From Streptomyces sp. RPT161 (GTDB lineage: Bacteria; Actinomycetota; Actinomycetes; Streptomycetales; Streptomycetaceae): a stretch of 64,000 bases of DNA. The position numbers and the translations under genes are program-made. Where the stretch lies: contig NZ_JAPZVN010000005.1 in the NCBI RefSeq assembly GCF_027533845.1, positions 124,001 through 188,000 of the forward strand, read 5' to 3'. Below are positions 17,471 through 26,902 of the stretch, piece by piece (the first letter of the stretch is position 1; each line of letters starts with the position of its first letter). The notes below the pieces were generated by a model. That model was not told the DNA's origin and ran no database searches. It saw only the letters and a list, made by a program, of their open reading frames with translations.

Positions 17471-17950
17471 TTACGAGGAGCGCGCCACCAGCGCGTCGCG
17501 GATCTCCCGGAGCAACTGCACCTCGGTCGCCTCGGCCTCGGCGTGCTCCTCCTCCTGCTGGGCGCGCCTGGCCGCCCGCCGGGCCAGGTAGCGGCTCATC
17601 GGCACCACCATCAGGAAGTACACGACCGCTCCTGTGATCAGGAAGTTGAGCACCGCGCCCAGCACCGAGCCCCACAGGACGGCCACGCCGTGCGTGACGT
17701 GCCCGGCGGAGTCGTATCCGCACGGCCCCTTCAGGCACGACTTGTAACTGGCCAGGTCCTTGGTGCCGAACGCGCCGACCACCGGGTTGATCACGCCGTT
17801 CACCACGGAGTTGACCACCCCGGTGAACGCGGCCCCGATGACGACAGCGACGGCCAGATCGACCACGTTGCCGCGCATCAGGAATTCCTTGAAGCCGCCC
17901 CACAGACCGGGCTCGGGCTCCTGCTGCTGACCGCTCGCCTGCTCGCTCAC
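17471..17950 (-). CDS. mscL: Large-conductance mechanosensitive channel MscL
   Basis: About 159 residues. The N-terminal [20 protein letters not shown] is the pore-lining helix signature. A second transmembrane helix lies at about 100-125, followed by a charged cytoplasmic bundle. The periplasmic loop carries a Cys pair ([10 protein letters not shown]), uncommon in well-studied MscL proteins. It releases solutes during hypo-osmotic shock. Tandem GTG codons at 17953 and 17950 follow GAGGAA; an upstream in-frame ATG at 17977 is possible but less favoured. It probably shares a locus with mtnP, 40 bp upstream. Confidence 0.92.
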   Translation of the reverse strand: MSEQASGQQQEPEPGLWGGFKEFLMRGNVVDLAVAVVIGAAFTGVVNSVVNGVINPVVGAFGTKDLASYKSCLKGPCGYDSAGHVTHGVAVLWGSVLGAVLNFLITGAVVYFLMVVPMSRYLARRAARRAQQEEEHAEAEATEVQLLREIRDALVARSS

Positions 17951-17989
17951 CACACCGTTCCTCAATCGCCCGCTCAACTCGCGGGCGGG

Positions 17990-18838
17990 CTAGGCCTGTT
18001 CGAGACCGGTGTCCAGACCGTCCAACGCGTGGGCGCACAGGCAGTCGCGCTCGTCGGCCCGCGGCAACTCACCGACCACGTCGAACAGTACGTCCCGCAG
18101 CCGGGCGACATTGGCCGCGAAGAACTTGAAGACCTCCTCCTGGGAGACGCCCTCACCGTGCTCCGCGCCCGCGTCCAGGTCTGTCACCAGTGTCAACGAC
18201 GTGTAGCACAGGCCCAGTTCACGCGCCAGGGCCGCCTCCGGATGCCCGGTCATCCCGACCACCGCCCAGCCCTGTGCCGCGTGCCACAGTGACTCGGCGC
18301 GGGTGGAGAACCGCGGCCCCTCGATCACCACCAGCGTGCCGCCGTCCACCGCGTCCCAGCCGCCGGCCCGCGCGGTGCGCACCGCCGTGCGCCGCCCCTG
18401 CGGGCAGTACGGGTCGGCGAACGCCACGTGCACCACGTTGGGCACCCGGCCGTCGGGCAGCGCCTCGCCGTCGTAGTACGTCTGGACGCGCGACTTCGTA
18501 CGGTCCACCAACTGGTCGGGGACGAGCAGGGTGCCGGGGCCGAACTCGTCCCGCAGGCCGCCCACCGCGCAGGGGCCGAGGACCTGGGTGACACCGAGCG
18601 AGCGCAGCGCCCACAGATTGGCGCGGTAGTTGATCCGGTGCGGCGGCAGATGGTGCTTGCGTCCGTGCCGGGGGAGGAAGGCGACCTTGCGTCCGGCCAC
18701 CTCTCCGAGGAACAGGGAGTCGCTCGGCGCGCCATAGGGGGTGTCGACTGTGATTTCCGTCACATCGTCCAGGAAGGCGTAGAAACCGGACCCTCCGATG
18801 ACACCTATCTCCGCCGGGCCGCTGCTGGTCTGCGTCAT
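17990..18838 (-). CDS. mtnP: S-methyl-5'-thioadenosine phosphorylase
   Basis: 282 residues. It cleaves methylthioadenosine with phosphate to adenine and methylthioribose-1-phosphate in methionine salvage. Motifs: GVIGGSGFY at the start, the phosphate-binding LPRHGRKHHLPPHRINYRAN, the substrate motif VIEGPRFSTRAES and VVGMTGHPEAALARELGL. Length and order match trimeric MTAP. The ATG at 18838 is the only start preceding the conserved GVIGG motif. Downstream lies mscL on the same strand. It is separated from the upstream fmdB-type gene by a terminator. Confidence 0.93.
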   Translation of the reverse strand: MTQTSSGPAEIGVIGGSGFYAFLDDVTEITVDTPYGAPSDSLFLGEVAGRKVAFLPRHGRKHHLPPHRINYRANLWALRSLGVTQVLGPCAVGGLRDEFGPGTLLVPDQLVDRTKSRVQTYYDGEALPDGRVPNVVHVAFADPYCPQGRRTAVRTARAGGWDAVDGGTLVVIEGPRFSTRAESLWHAAQGWAVVGMTGHPEAALARELGLCYTSLTLVTDLDAGAEHGEGVSQEEVFKFFAANVARLRDVLFDVVGELPRADERDCLCAHALDGLDTGLEQA

Positions 18839-18869
18839 GCCGTCACCCTAGCCGTGCCGGACATGGCCG

Positions 18870-18899
18870 GGACCCCACCGAAACGCTTCGGTGGGGTCC
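18870..18899 (-). terminator. Intrinsic terminator of the FmdB-type gene
   Basis: A perfect 13-bp stem, GGACCCCACCGAA (18870-18882) with TTCGGTGGGGTCC (18887-18899), has an ACGC tetraloop. It sits 33 bp after the stop of the zinc-ribbon gene and before the mtnP start. Confidence 0.85.
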
Positions 18900-18932
18900 G
18901 TACGCAAGACGTAAGGTGTGCGGCCCGCCCGG

Positions 18933-19226
18933 TCAGGCGGCCGGAGTGCTGGCTGCCGCCGTGCTGGACGACTTGGACTCCGAGCCGCCGGACGACTTGG
19001 ACTCCGAGCTGGTCGAGGACGACTTCGCCGGGCTGCTGCTGGACGACGAGCCGCGGCTGTCCGTCCGGTAGAAGCCGGAGCCCTTGAAGACGACACCGAC
19101 CGCGGAGAACACCTTGCGCAGCCTGCCTTGGCAGCTCGGGCACTCGGTGAGCGCCGGGTCGCTGAACTTCTGCACCGCCTCTAGGGGCTCGCCGCACTCG
19201 GTGCACTGGTACTGGTAGGTCGGCAC
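18933..19226 (-). CDS. FmdB/CxxC-family zinc ribbon protein
   Basis: 97 residues. MPTYQYQCTECGEPLEAVQK and CPSCQGRLRKVFSAVGVVFK give two CxxC pairs of the FmdB zinc ribbon. The second half is a low-complexity Ser/Lys-rich tail. The GTG at 19226 has AGGAGG 5 bases upstream. Family members are suggested to be transcription or translation-associated metal-binding proteins; none has a firm function. Directly upstream is a CIRCE-like repeat whose left arm touches the ribosome binding site, implying heat-shock control by HrcA. Confidence 0.88.
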   Translation of the reverse strand: MPTYQYQCTECGEPLEAVQKFSDPALTECPSCQGRLRKVFSAVGVVFKGSGFYRTDSRGSSSSSSPAKSSSTSSESKSSGGSESKSSSTAAASTPAA

Positions 19227-19235
19227 TTGCTCCTC

Positions 19236-19262
19236 CTGGCACTCTCACTCAATGAGTGCTAA
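19236..19262 (-). promoter_or_regulatory. CIRCE-like HrcA operator before the FmdB-type gene
   Basis: On the plus strand CTGGCACTC (19236-19244), nine bases, then GAGTGCTAA (19254-19262). The CIRCE consensus is TTAGCACTC-N9-GAGTGCTAA: the right arm is exact, the left differs at two positions as is usual in actinobacteria, and the spacer length is exact. The operator lies immediately upstream of AGGAGG. A loose promoter (TGGACT, 17 bases, CACTAT on the minus strand) is visible just upstream. Confidence 0.7.
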
Positions 19263-19348
19263 CGACGCTCCATAGTGCAGTATTCCGGCGCATCAGTCCA
19301 CCGCGAGCCGTGTCACACCCGGCACGGCGTACCCCTTCCGGCGGCCGG

Positions 19349-20635
19349 TCACCCGTCCTGACGGGTGGTGGACAGGCGTCCCCGCAACGTCAGCAGGGTG
19401 GCCAGCGCCAGGGCCGTACCGCCCAGCGGGACCAGGAAGCCCGCGCTGGCCCCGAACCGGTCGGCCAGCTGACCGGAGACCGTGGCAGCCGCGGCCTGGC
19501 CCAGCGCCACCGCGCCGGTCAGCCAGGTGAACGCCTCGGTCCTGGCCGCCGCCGGGACCAGCGACTCCACCAGGGTGTAGCCGGTGATCAGCGAGGGCGC
19601 GATGCACAGCCCGACCAGCAGCCCCAGCGCGCCCAGCAGCGGCACCGCGTGCACCGCCCACAGTGTCGAGCAGGCCAGCGTCAGCAGCGGGTAGGCGACC
19701 AGCAGCCGGCGCTGCGGGGTGACCTTCCAGGCGATGGCGCCGCACACGACGCCCGCGCACATGTTGCCCGCGGCGAACGTGCCGTACAGCAGGCCGTTGA
19801 TGCCGGGCTCGCCGATCGCCTGGGTGAAGGCGGTCAGGGAGACCTGCATGCCGCCGAAGACCGAGCCGATGCCGAGGAACACGATCGCCAGCACCCGCAC
19901 GCCCGGCACGGTGAGCGCGGAGGCGTGCCGCGTGCCGCCGCCCGCCAAGCGGCTCGGCACCGGTGCGGTGCGCCGCTGCGCGGCGAACAGCAGACCGCCG
20001 ACCAGTGTCAGCGCCGCCTCGGCGACCAGTCCGGCCGCCGGGTGCACCGACGTGCACAGCGCGGTGGCCAGCACCGGGCCGACCACGAAGGTGAACTCGT
20101 CGGTCACCGACTCGAAGGCGGCGGCCGTCGACATCAGCGGCGAGCCGTTCAGCTTCACCGCCCACCGGGACCGCACCATCGGCCCGACCTGCGGCACCGA
20201 GGCGCCCGCGGGCACCGCCGCGGCCAGCAGCGCCCACAGCGGGGCGTGTGCCAGCGCCAGGGTGATGAGCGCGGCGATGGCGGCGGTGTGCACCAGGACT
20301 CCGGGCAGCAGTACGGCGCCCTGGCCGAAGCGGTCGGCCAGCTTGCCGCTCTGCGGGGCGAACAGCGCCATGGACACGCCGGTGGCGGCGGAGACCACGC
20401 CGGCGCTGCCGTAGGAGCCTGTGGTGTGCTGCACCAGCAGCACGATGCCGATGGTCAGCATCGCGAAGGGCTGGCGGGCGGCGAAGCCGGGGAGCAGGAA
20501 CGTCCATGCGTCCGCAGTGCGCAGCAGCTGCTTGTAGCCGGGGCGCGCGGACCGGCTCGTTGTCTGTTCTGAGGTACCGGTGCCGGTCTCGGGACCGGTG
20601 TCCACGCGGTCGTGTTCGCGGACCGTGGTTGCCAC
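19349..20635 (-). CDS. MFS transporter, 12-helix
   Basis: 428 residues from GTG 20635. The open frame continues 50 codons upstream but those residues are polar and unlike the family. Twelve hydrophobic segments are evident, with a degenerate MFS loop motif SGKLADRFGQGAVLLPG after helix 2 and a repeat-like SGQLADRFGASAGFLVP in the second half. The substrate cannot be assigned. Start choice is uncertain since GAAAGG is about 12 bases upstream of the GTG. It is monocistronic, with a palindrome-rich 190-bp spacer upstream. Confidence 0.8.
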   Translation of the reverse strand: MATTVREHDRVDTGPETGTGTSEQTTSRSARPGYKQLLRTADAWTFLLPGFAARQPFAMLTIGIVLLVQHTTGSYGSAGVVSAATGVSMALFAPQSGKLADRFGQGAVLLPGVLVHTAAIAALITLALAHAPLWALLAAAVPAGASVPQVGPMVRSRWAVKLNGSPLMSTAAAFESVTDEFTFVVGPVLATALCTSVHPAAGLVAEAALTLVGGLLFAAQRRTAPVPSRLAGGGTRHASALTVPGVRVLAIVFLGIGSVFGGMQVSLTAFTQAIGEPGINGLLYGTFAAGNMCAGVVCGAIAWKVTPQRRLLVAYPLLTLACSTLWAVHAVPLLGALGLLVGLCIAPSLITGYTLVESLVPAAARTEAFTWLTGAVALGQAAAATVSGQLADRFGASAGFLVPLGGTALALATLLTLRGRLSTTRQDG

Positions 20636-20786
20636 GGCCAGGGCCTTTCTGCCGCCTGGTAGCGCACCGATGGGATTGCCACGCGATGCGCCGAGAGCTG
20701 TCCTCTCGCGCAGGGCGCCGGTAGATACCGTCGGTCCGCACCGTTCGGGTGGCAGAGGGACCGCGGCCGCCGTGCGGTCGCGCCAG

Positions 20787-20829
20787 CTCTGCATCAGGCA
20801 GAGTTGGGGATTTACAACATCACCATGTT
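20787..20829. promoter_or_regulatory. Two inverted repeats upstream of the MFS gene
   Basis: CTCTGC-ATCAG-GCAGAG (20787-20803) and AACAT-CACC-ATGTT (20816-20829) lie 150-195 bp upstream of the MFS start; the second overlaps the antiporter stop codon. They may be operator sites for an unlinked repressor. Confidence 0.3.
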
Positions 20830-22402
20830 AGCGGTATGAGTCGGATCCGCGCTCCACCCGGCCGTGTGGGCGGTGCGACACCGGACGCGTCCCCCTGTGC
20901 GGCCGGTGCGCGGCCGGGGCGTGGCCCTCCAGCCAGCCCGCCAGCTTGCCGCCGCGGCCCACCGCGCGCAGCCGCCGCTCGGCCGCGTCCCGCACCTGGT
21001 CGATGGCCACCACCAGCAGCTCGTCGCCGCGCCGCAGTACGGTCGCCGGGCCCGGCACGAAGCTCTTGCCGTCCCGTACCACCAGGGTGACCGCGGCGCC
21101 GGGCGGCAGCCGCAGCTCCGAGACCTCCACGCCGTGCATCCGGGACCGCTCGGGTATGGAGACCGACAGTAGATGGCCGCGCAGCCGCTCCAGGGGCGCG
21201 GACTCTATGCCCAGGTCCGCGGCGGCCTCCGGGGTGCCGAGCCGCAGACGCCTGGCGACCCACGGCAGGGTGGGGCCCTGCACCAGGGTGAAGACGATCA
21301 CCAGCACGAAGACGATGTTGAACACCCGGTGGCTGTCGGCGACTTGGTGCACCATCGGGATGGTCGCCAGCACGATGGGCACGGCGCCGCGCAGCCCCGC
21401 CCAGGACAGCAGCGCCTGCTCCCGCCAGGGGGCGCGGAACGGGGTCAGCGTGGCGACCACCGACAGCGGCCTGGCCACCAGCGTCAGCACAGCCCCGATG
21501 ATCACCGCGGGCAGCAGGTCGGGGCCCAGGTCGCGCGGTGCGACCAGCAGACCGAGCAGTACGAACATGCCTATCTGCGCCAGCCACGCGACGCCCTCGG
21601 CGAAGCCGCGGGTCGCCGGCCGGTGCGGCAGCGGCGCGTTGCCCAGCACCAGGGCGGCCAGATAGACCGCGAGGAAGCCGCTGCCGTGCGCCAGGGAGCC
21701 GCCCGCGTAGGCCAGCACCGCGAGCGCCATCACGGCTATCGGGTACAGACCGGAGGCGGGCAGCGCGACGTGCTTGAGCGCGAGGGCGCCGAGCTTGCCT
21801 ACGGCGATGCCGACGGCGGCGCCGATCGCCAGCTCCAGCACGATCTTGCCGAGCAGCACGTACCAGTGCTCGATCGGTCCCGCGGTGGAGAAGGCGACCA
21901 CGAGGATGACGACGGGCGCGTCGTTGAAGCCGGACTCGGCCTCCAGGATGCCGTTCAGCCGGGGCGGCAGCGGCACCTTGCGCAGCACGGAGAAGACCGC
22001 CGCCGCGTCGGTCGAGGACACCACCGCGCCGATGATCAGCGCCTGCCGCCAGTCGAGGCCCACCAGGAAGTGCGCGGCGGCGGCCGTGACGGCCACGCTC
22101 ACCGCGACGCCGGCCGTGGACAGCACGGCCGCCGCGGGCACCGCGGGTTTGATCTCGTGCCACTTGGTGCCAAGGCCGCCCTCGGCGAGGATCACCACGA
22201 GCGCCGCGTACCCCAACACCTGGGTCAGGGCCGCGTCGTTGAACTGGACTCCGATGCCGTCCTGGCCGATGGCCACGCCGATGCCCAGGTAGAGCAGAAG
22301 GCTCGGCAGCCCGCTGCGGGACGACACCCTTACCGCCGCCACCGCGACGAGCAGGACGAGGGCGGAGACCAGCAGGACTTCGTTGAGGTGCTCGACAGAC
22401 AG
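20828..22402 (-). CDS. K+/H+ antiporter (CPA1, NhaP2-like) with TrkA-C domain, apparent CTG start
   Basis: 524 residues when started at CTG 22402. It exchanges K+ (or Na+) for H+ across the membrane. About 12 helices are followed by an RCK_C/TrkA-C regulatory domain at about 420-490 (ELRLPPGAAVTLVVRDGKSF). Core motif: GILEAESGFNDAPVVILV. In-frame TAA lies four codons before the CTG, and the first ATG/GTG/TTG is GTG 22342, which would remove the first helix (VLLVSALVLLVAVAAVRVSS). GGAAGGA lies 8 bases before the CTG. Transcription probably begins from the SigR-type promoter about 70 bp upstream. Divergent from the penicillin-acylase gene. Confidence 0.88.
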   Translation of the reverse strand: MSVEHLNEVLLVSALVLLVAVAAVRVSSRSGLPSLLLYLGIGVAIGQDGIGVQFNDAALTQVLGYAALVVILAEGGLGTKWHEIKPAVPAAAVLSTAGVAVSVAVTAAAAHFLVGLDWRQALIIGAVVSSTDAAAVFSVLRKVPLPPRLNGILEAESGFNDAPVVILVVAFSTAGPIEHWYVLLGKIVLELAIGAAVGIAVGKLGALALKHVALPASGLYPIAVMALAVLAYAGGSLAHGSGFLAVYLAALVLGNAPLPHRPATRGFAEGVAWLAQIGMFVLLGLLVAPRDLGPDLLPAVIIGAVLTLVARPLSVVATLTPFRAPWREQALLSWAGLRGAVPIVLATIPMVHQVADSHRVFNIVFVLVIVFTLVQGPTLPWVARRLRLGTPEAAADLGIESAPLERLRGHLLSVSIPERSRMHGVEVSELRLPPGAAVTLVVRDGKSFVPGPATVLRRGDELLVVAIDQVRDAAERRLRAVGRGGKLAGWLEGHAPAAHRPHRGTRPVSHRPHGRVERGSDSYR

Positions 22403-22471
22403 GGCGCGGTCCTTCCGTTAAGGGGGCGGGCCGTACTGGGGTTGCTGGAACGGGAGTTCGTTTCCCTCTCT

Positions 22472-22497
22472 AACATTTTACCTGTACTTGGGATTCC
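22472..22497 (-). promoter_or_regulatory. SigR-type promoter of the antiporter gene (GGAAT-N18-GTT)
   Basis: On the minus strand GGAAT (22497-22493) is followed by exactly 18 bases and GTT (22474-22472), matching the SigR consensus. It points at the antiporter gene, with an expected start of transcription about 60 bases before the CTG codon. Confidence 0.65.
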
Positions 22498-22580
22498 GGG
22501 GTCCCCCTGCCTGGCGGGCGCCCGCTCCCCATATGGTTGCTGCCAGCACTTCGGTCCACCCTGCCCCGCGAAGGACAGCG

Positions 22581-25295
22581 ATGCCCGCCAACACGTCCGG
22601 CCCTCCCGCGAAGAAGAAGGGCCGCCGCGCACGATTGCTCGTGATCGTGGTCGTACTGCTCCTGGTGTCGGGCATCGGCTACGGCTCGTACTGGACGGTC
22701 AGTACGATCCGCGCCTCCTACCCGCAGACCACCGGCACGCTCCAGCTCAAGGGGCTGTCAGGCCCGGTCCAGGTGGACCGGGACGCGCAGGGCATCCCGC
22801 AGATCTACGCGGACTCCACCGCGGACCTGTTCCGCGCGCAGGGCTACGTGCAGGCGCAGGACCGCTTCTACGAGATGGACGTGCGCCGCCACTTCACCGC
22901 GGGCCGCCTCTCCGAGATGTTCGGCTCCAGCGAGGTGGACAACGACGCTTTCATCCGCACCCTGGGCATGCGGCAGGCCGCCCAGCAGGAGTGGGACACC
23001 CAGCTGTCGCCCGAGACCAAGGCGAACGTGCAGGCCTACACCGACGGTGTCAACGCCTACCTGTCCAGCCACCACGGCGCCGCCCTGTCGGTGGAGTACA
23101 CCGCGCTGGACATCGGCAACGGCTACAAGCCGGAGGCGTGGACCCCGGTGGACTCGGTCTCCTGGCTCAAGGCGATGGCCTGGGACCTGCGCGGCAACAT
23201 GCAGGACGAGATCGACCGCGCCCTGATGACCAGCCGCCTCACCACCGCGCAGATCGAGCAGCTCTACCCGCAGTACCCGTACGACCGCAACCAGCCCGTC
23301 GTGGACGCAGGCACGGTCGCGAACGGCGGCAAGGACTTCGTACCGCAGGGCACCACCGGTACCGCGTCGGCGCCCGGCACCAACAACGCCGGCGGCCAAC
23401 TCGCCGCGCTGGCACACACGGTGGACAACGTGCCCGCGCTGCTCGGACCGACCGGCAACGGCATCGGCTCCAACGCCTGGGTGGTGTCCGGCAAGTACAC
23501 CACCACCGGCAAGCCGCTGCTGGCCAACGACCCGCACCTGGCGCCCCAACTGCCGTCCGTCTGGTACCAGATGGGCCTGCACTGCCGCACGGTGAGCGCC
23601 TCCTGCCCTTACGACGTCACCGGGTACACGTTCGCCGGAATGCCCGGTGTGGTGATCGGGCACAACCAGAACATCGCCTGGGGCCTGACCAACATGGGCG
23701 CCGACACCACCGACCTGTACCTGGAGAAGGTCACCGGGGACAGCTACCTCTACGACGGCAAGCAGGTGCCGTTCACCACCCGCCAGGAGACCATCAAGGT
23801 CGCGGGCGGCAGCAGCCGCACCATCACCGTGCGGGTCGCCAACAACGGGATGCCGGTCATCTCCGATGTCAGCGACGAGCTGAGCACCGTCGGCCAGGAG
23901 GCACCGGTCAGCGACCCGGCGCCGGACCGTCGGGGCGGCTACGCGGTGGCGCTGCGCTGGTCCGCGCTCACCCCGGGCAAGACCATGGACGCGGTCTTCG
24001 AGGTGGACAAGGCCGCCAACTTCGACCAGTTCAGGGCCGCCGCCGCGGACTTCTCGGCGCCCGCGCAGAACCTGGTCTACGCCGACACCAAGGGCCACAT
24101 CGGATACCAGGCGACCGGCCAGATCCCGGTCCGCGCCAAGGGCTTCGACGGCCGCTGGCCGGCTCCCGGATGGGACCCGCGCGCCCAGTGGACCGGCTGG
24201 GTGCCGCGTACCGCGCTGCCCTACGAGGAGGACCCCAAGAGCGGCTACATCGTCACCGCCAACCAGGCCGTCGCGGGCAAGGACTACCCGTACGAGATCA
24301 CCGACGACTGGGGCTACGGCACCCGTAGCCAGCGCATCAACGACCTGATCCAGTCAAAACTGGCGGGCGGCGGAAAGATCTCCATGGACGACATGCAGTC
24401 CATGCAGATGGACAACAGCAGCGAGATCGCCAAGCTGCTGGTGCCGTACCTGCTGAAGATCAACGTCACCGACCCCTACGTCCGCCAGGCGCAGCAGCTG
24501 CTGGAGGGCTGGGACTTCAGCCAGAGCTCGGACTCGGCCGCCGCCGCGTACTTCAACGCTGTGTGGCGCAACACCCTCAAGCTCGCCTTCGGCAACAAGA
24601 TGCCCAAGGAGCTGCGGCCCAAGGGGCAGTGCCTGTGGGTGACCCCGACCAGCGACTCCGGCCAGGCCAACAACCTGGGCGGCGGCCAGCAGCTGGTCAA
24701 CGAGTGCGGTGAGCGCGATCCGTCGCAGGCGCAGCCGGACGGCGGCGACCGGTGGTTCGAAGTGGTCCGCGAGATCCTGCCGAACGCCAACAACCCCTGG
24801 TGGAACACCTCCACCACGAGCAACAAGCCGGCCACCACCCGTGACCAGCTGCTCGCCCAGGCGATGAAGGACGCCCGCTTCGAGCTGACCTCCAAGCTCG
24901 GCAAGGACATCGACACCTGGAGCTGGGGACGGCTGCACAAGATGGAGCTGCGCAGCCAGACGCTGGGCAGCGGTGACAACCCCGCCCTGCTCAAGTGGCT
25001 GCTCAACCGCGGCCCGTGGCAGCTCAGCGGCGGCGAGGCGGCGGTCGACGCGAGCGGCTGGAACGCGGCGGGCGGCTACGACGTGGTCTGGGTGCCGTCG
25101 ATGCGGATGATCGTCAACCTCGACGACTTCGACAAGTCCCGCTGGATAAACCTCACCGGCGCCTCGGGTCACGCCTACAGCGCCCACTACACGGACCAGA
25201 CGAACATGTGGGTCAACGGCCAGCTACTGCCCTGGTCCTACACCAGTGCGACGGTCGACAAGGGCACCAAGGACAAGCTGACGCTGACGCCGTAG
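22581..25295 (+). CDS. Penicillin acylase-family Ntn-hydrolase (membrane-anchored or secreted)
   Basis: 904 residues from ATG 22581 (AAGGA upstream). A basic N-terminus and one helix (about 17-38) act as signal or anchor. The alpha-subunit region contains DRDAQGIPQIYADSTADLFR and the spacer; the autoprocessing site is GNGIGSNAW, with the new N-terminal nucleophile S297. LANDPHLAPQLPSVWYQMGL and the GHNQNIAWGLTNMGADTTDL block follow. Such enzymes hydrolyse amides such as N-acyl-homoserine lactones, echinocandins or penicillins; the substrate cannot be told. It is a single gene flanked by divergent and convergent neighbours. Confidence 0.9.
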   Translation: MPANTSGPPAKKKGRRARLLVIVVVLLLVSGIGYGSYWTVSTIRASYPQTTGTLQLKGLSGPVQVDRDAQGIPQIYADSTADLFRAQGYVQAQDRFYEMDVRRHFTAGRLSEMFGSSEVDNDAFIRTLGMRQAAQQEWDTQLSPETKANVQAYTDGVNAYLSSHHGAALSVEYTALDIGNGYKPEAWTPVDSVSWLKAMAWDLRGNMQDEIDRALMTSRLTTAQIEQLYPQYPYDRNQPVVDAGTVANGGKDFVPQGTTGTASAPGTNNAGGQLAALAHTVDNVPALLGPTGNGIGSNAWVVSGKYTTTGKPLLANDPHLAPQLPSVWYQMGLHCRTVSASCPYDVTGYTFAGMPGVVIGHNQNIAWGLTNMGADTTDLYLEKVTGDSYLYDGKQVPFTTRQETIKVAGGSSRTITVRVANNGMPVISDVSDELSTVGQEAPVSDPAPDRRGGYAVALRWSALTPGKTMDAVFEVDKAANFDQFRAAAADFSAPAQNLVYADTKGHIGYQATGQIPVRAKGFDGRWPAPGWDPRAQWTGWVPRTALPYEEDPKSGYIVTANQAVAGKDYPYEITDDWGYGTRSQRINDLIQSKLAGGGKISMDDMQSMQMDNSSEIAKLLVPYLLKINVTDPYVRQAQQLLEGWDFSQSSDSAAAAYFNAVWRNTLKLAFGNKMPKELRPKGQCLWVTPTSDSGQANNLGGGQQLVNECGERDPSQAQPDGGDRWFEVVREILPNANNPWWNTSTTSNKPATTRDQLLAQAMKDARFELTSKLGKDIDTWSWGRLHKMELRSQTLGSGDNPALLKWLLNRGPWQLSGGEAAVDASGWNAAGGYDVVWVPSMRMIVNLDDFDKSRWINLTGASGHAYSAHYTDQTNMWVNGQLLPWSYTSATVDKGTKDKLTLTP

Positions 25296-25314
25296 GGCGG
25301 CCCCGGGGCGCTCC

Positions 25315-25914
25315 TCAGGCGAAGCGCCGGACGCCGTCGGGTGTGATCACCGCGTGCACGGGGTGGTCGTGCGGTTCCCTCGGGACCCGGGCGACCACCT
25401 CGTGCGCGTAGAGCAGCACCACCAGCGCCGGGTGCGCACCGGCGCGGGCCAGCCGGGCCAGTACCCGGTCGTAGGAGCCGCCGCCGCGGCCCAGCCGCAC
25501 GCCGTGCGCGTCCACCGCCAGCCCCGGCAGCAGCACGGTGTCCGCGCCCAGCACCGCGTCGCACCCCAGCCGCGGGCCGTCCGGCTCCAGCAGACCGCGC
25601 CCGGCCGGGGCCAGCGAGTCCGGCCCGCCGTATACGGCCCAGTCGAGATCGTTGTCCGGCCGCAGCACCGGCAGCAGCACCCGCACCCCGCGCCCGCGCA
25701 GGACGTCGAGCAGTTCCCGGGTGCCGGGCTCGCCGCCCACCGACACATAGCCGGCGACCGTGCCCGCCGCCGCCAACTGCGGCAGTTCAAGGGCGTGTTC
25801 GGCCAGTGCGCGGGCCGCCGCCGACCGCTGCGGCGGCGTCATCGCGCGGCGGGCCGCCAGCAGATCGGCGCGCAGCGTGATCTTGTCGGCGGCCCCCTGA
25901 CCGGTATCGCCCAT
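25315..25914 (-). CDS. 5-formyltetrahydrofolate cyclo-ligase
   Basis: 199 residues. It converts 5-formyl-THF to 5,10-methenyl-THF using ATP. Motifs: KITLRADLLAARRAM at the N-terminus, the central YVSVGGEPGTRELLDVLRGR, and the nucleotide/folate-binding VRLGRGGGSYDRVLARL. The ATG at 25914 lies 80 bp from the divergent galU start. Adjacency to galU is a common actinobacterial arrangement. Confidence 0.93.
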   Translation of the reverse strand: MGDTGQGAADKITLRADLLAARRAMTPPQRSAAARALAEHALELPQLAAAGTVAGYVSVGGEPGTRELLDVLRGRGVRVLLPVLRPDNDLDWAVYGGPDSLAPAGRGLLEPDGPRLGCDAVLGADTVLLPGLAVDAHGVRLGRGGGSYDRVLARLARAGAHPALVVLLYAHEVVARVPREPHDHPVHAVITPDGVRRFA

Positions 25915-25993
25915 TACATCCCCTGGTGATCATGTCCGCGATTCACACGCGGATCACATTTCTATGTCACACACAACGGTTATCGTGCGGAAC

Positions 25994-26898
<905 letters not shown>

Positions 26899-26902
<4 letters not shown>

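Noticed and set aside
21173-24328. A 1051-codon open frame on the plus strand spanning the antiporter and acylase genes
   Set aside because: It runs antisense through the antiporter and out of frame through the acylase gene; the translation is Arg/Gln/Gly-rich without family motifs, typical of high-GC shadow frames.
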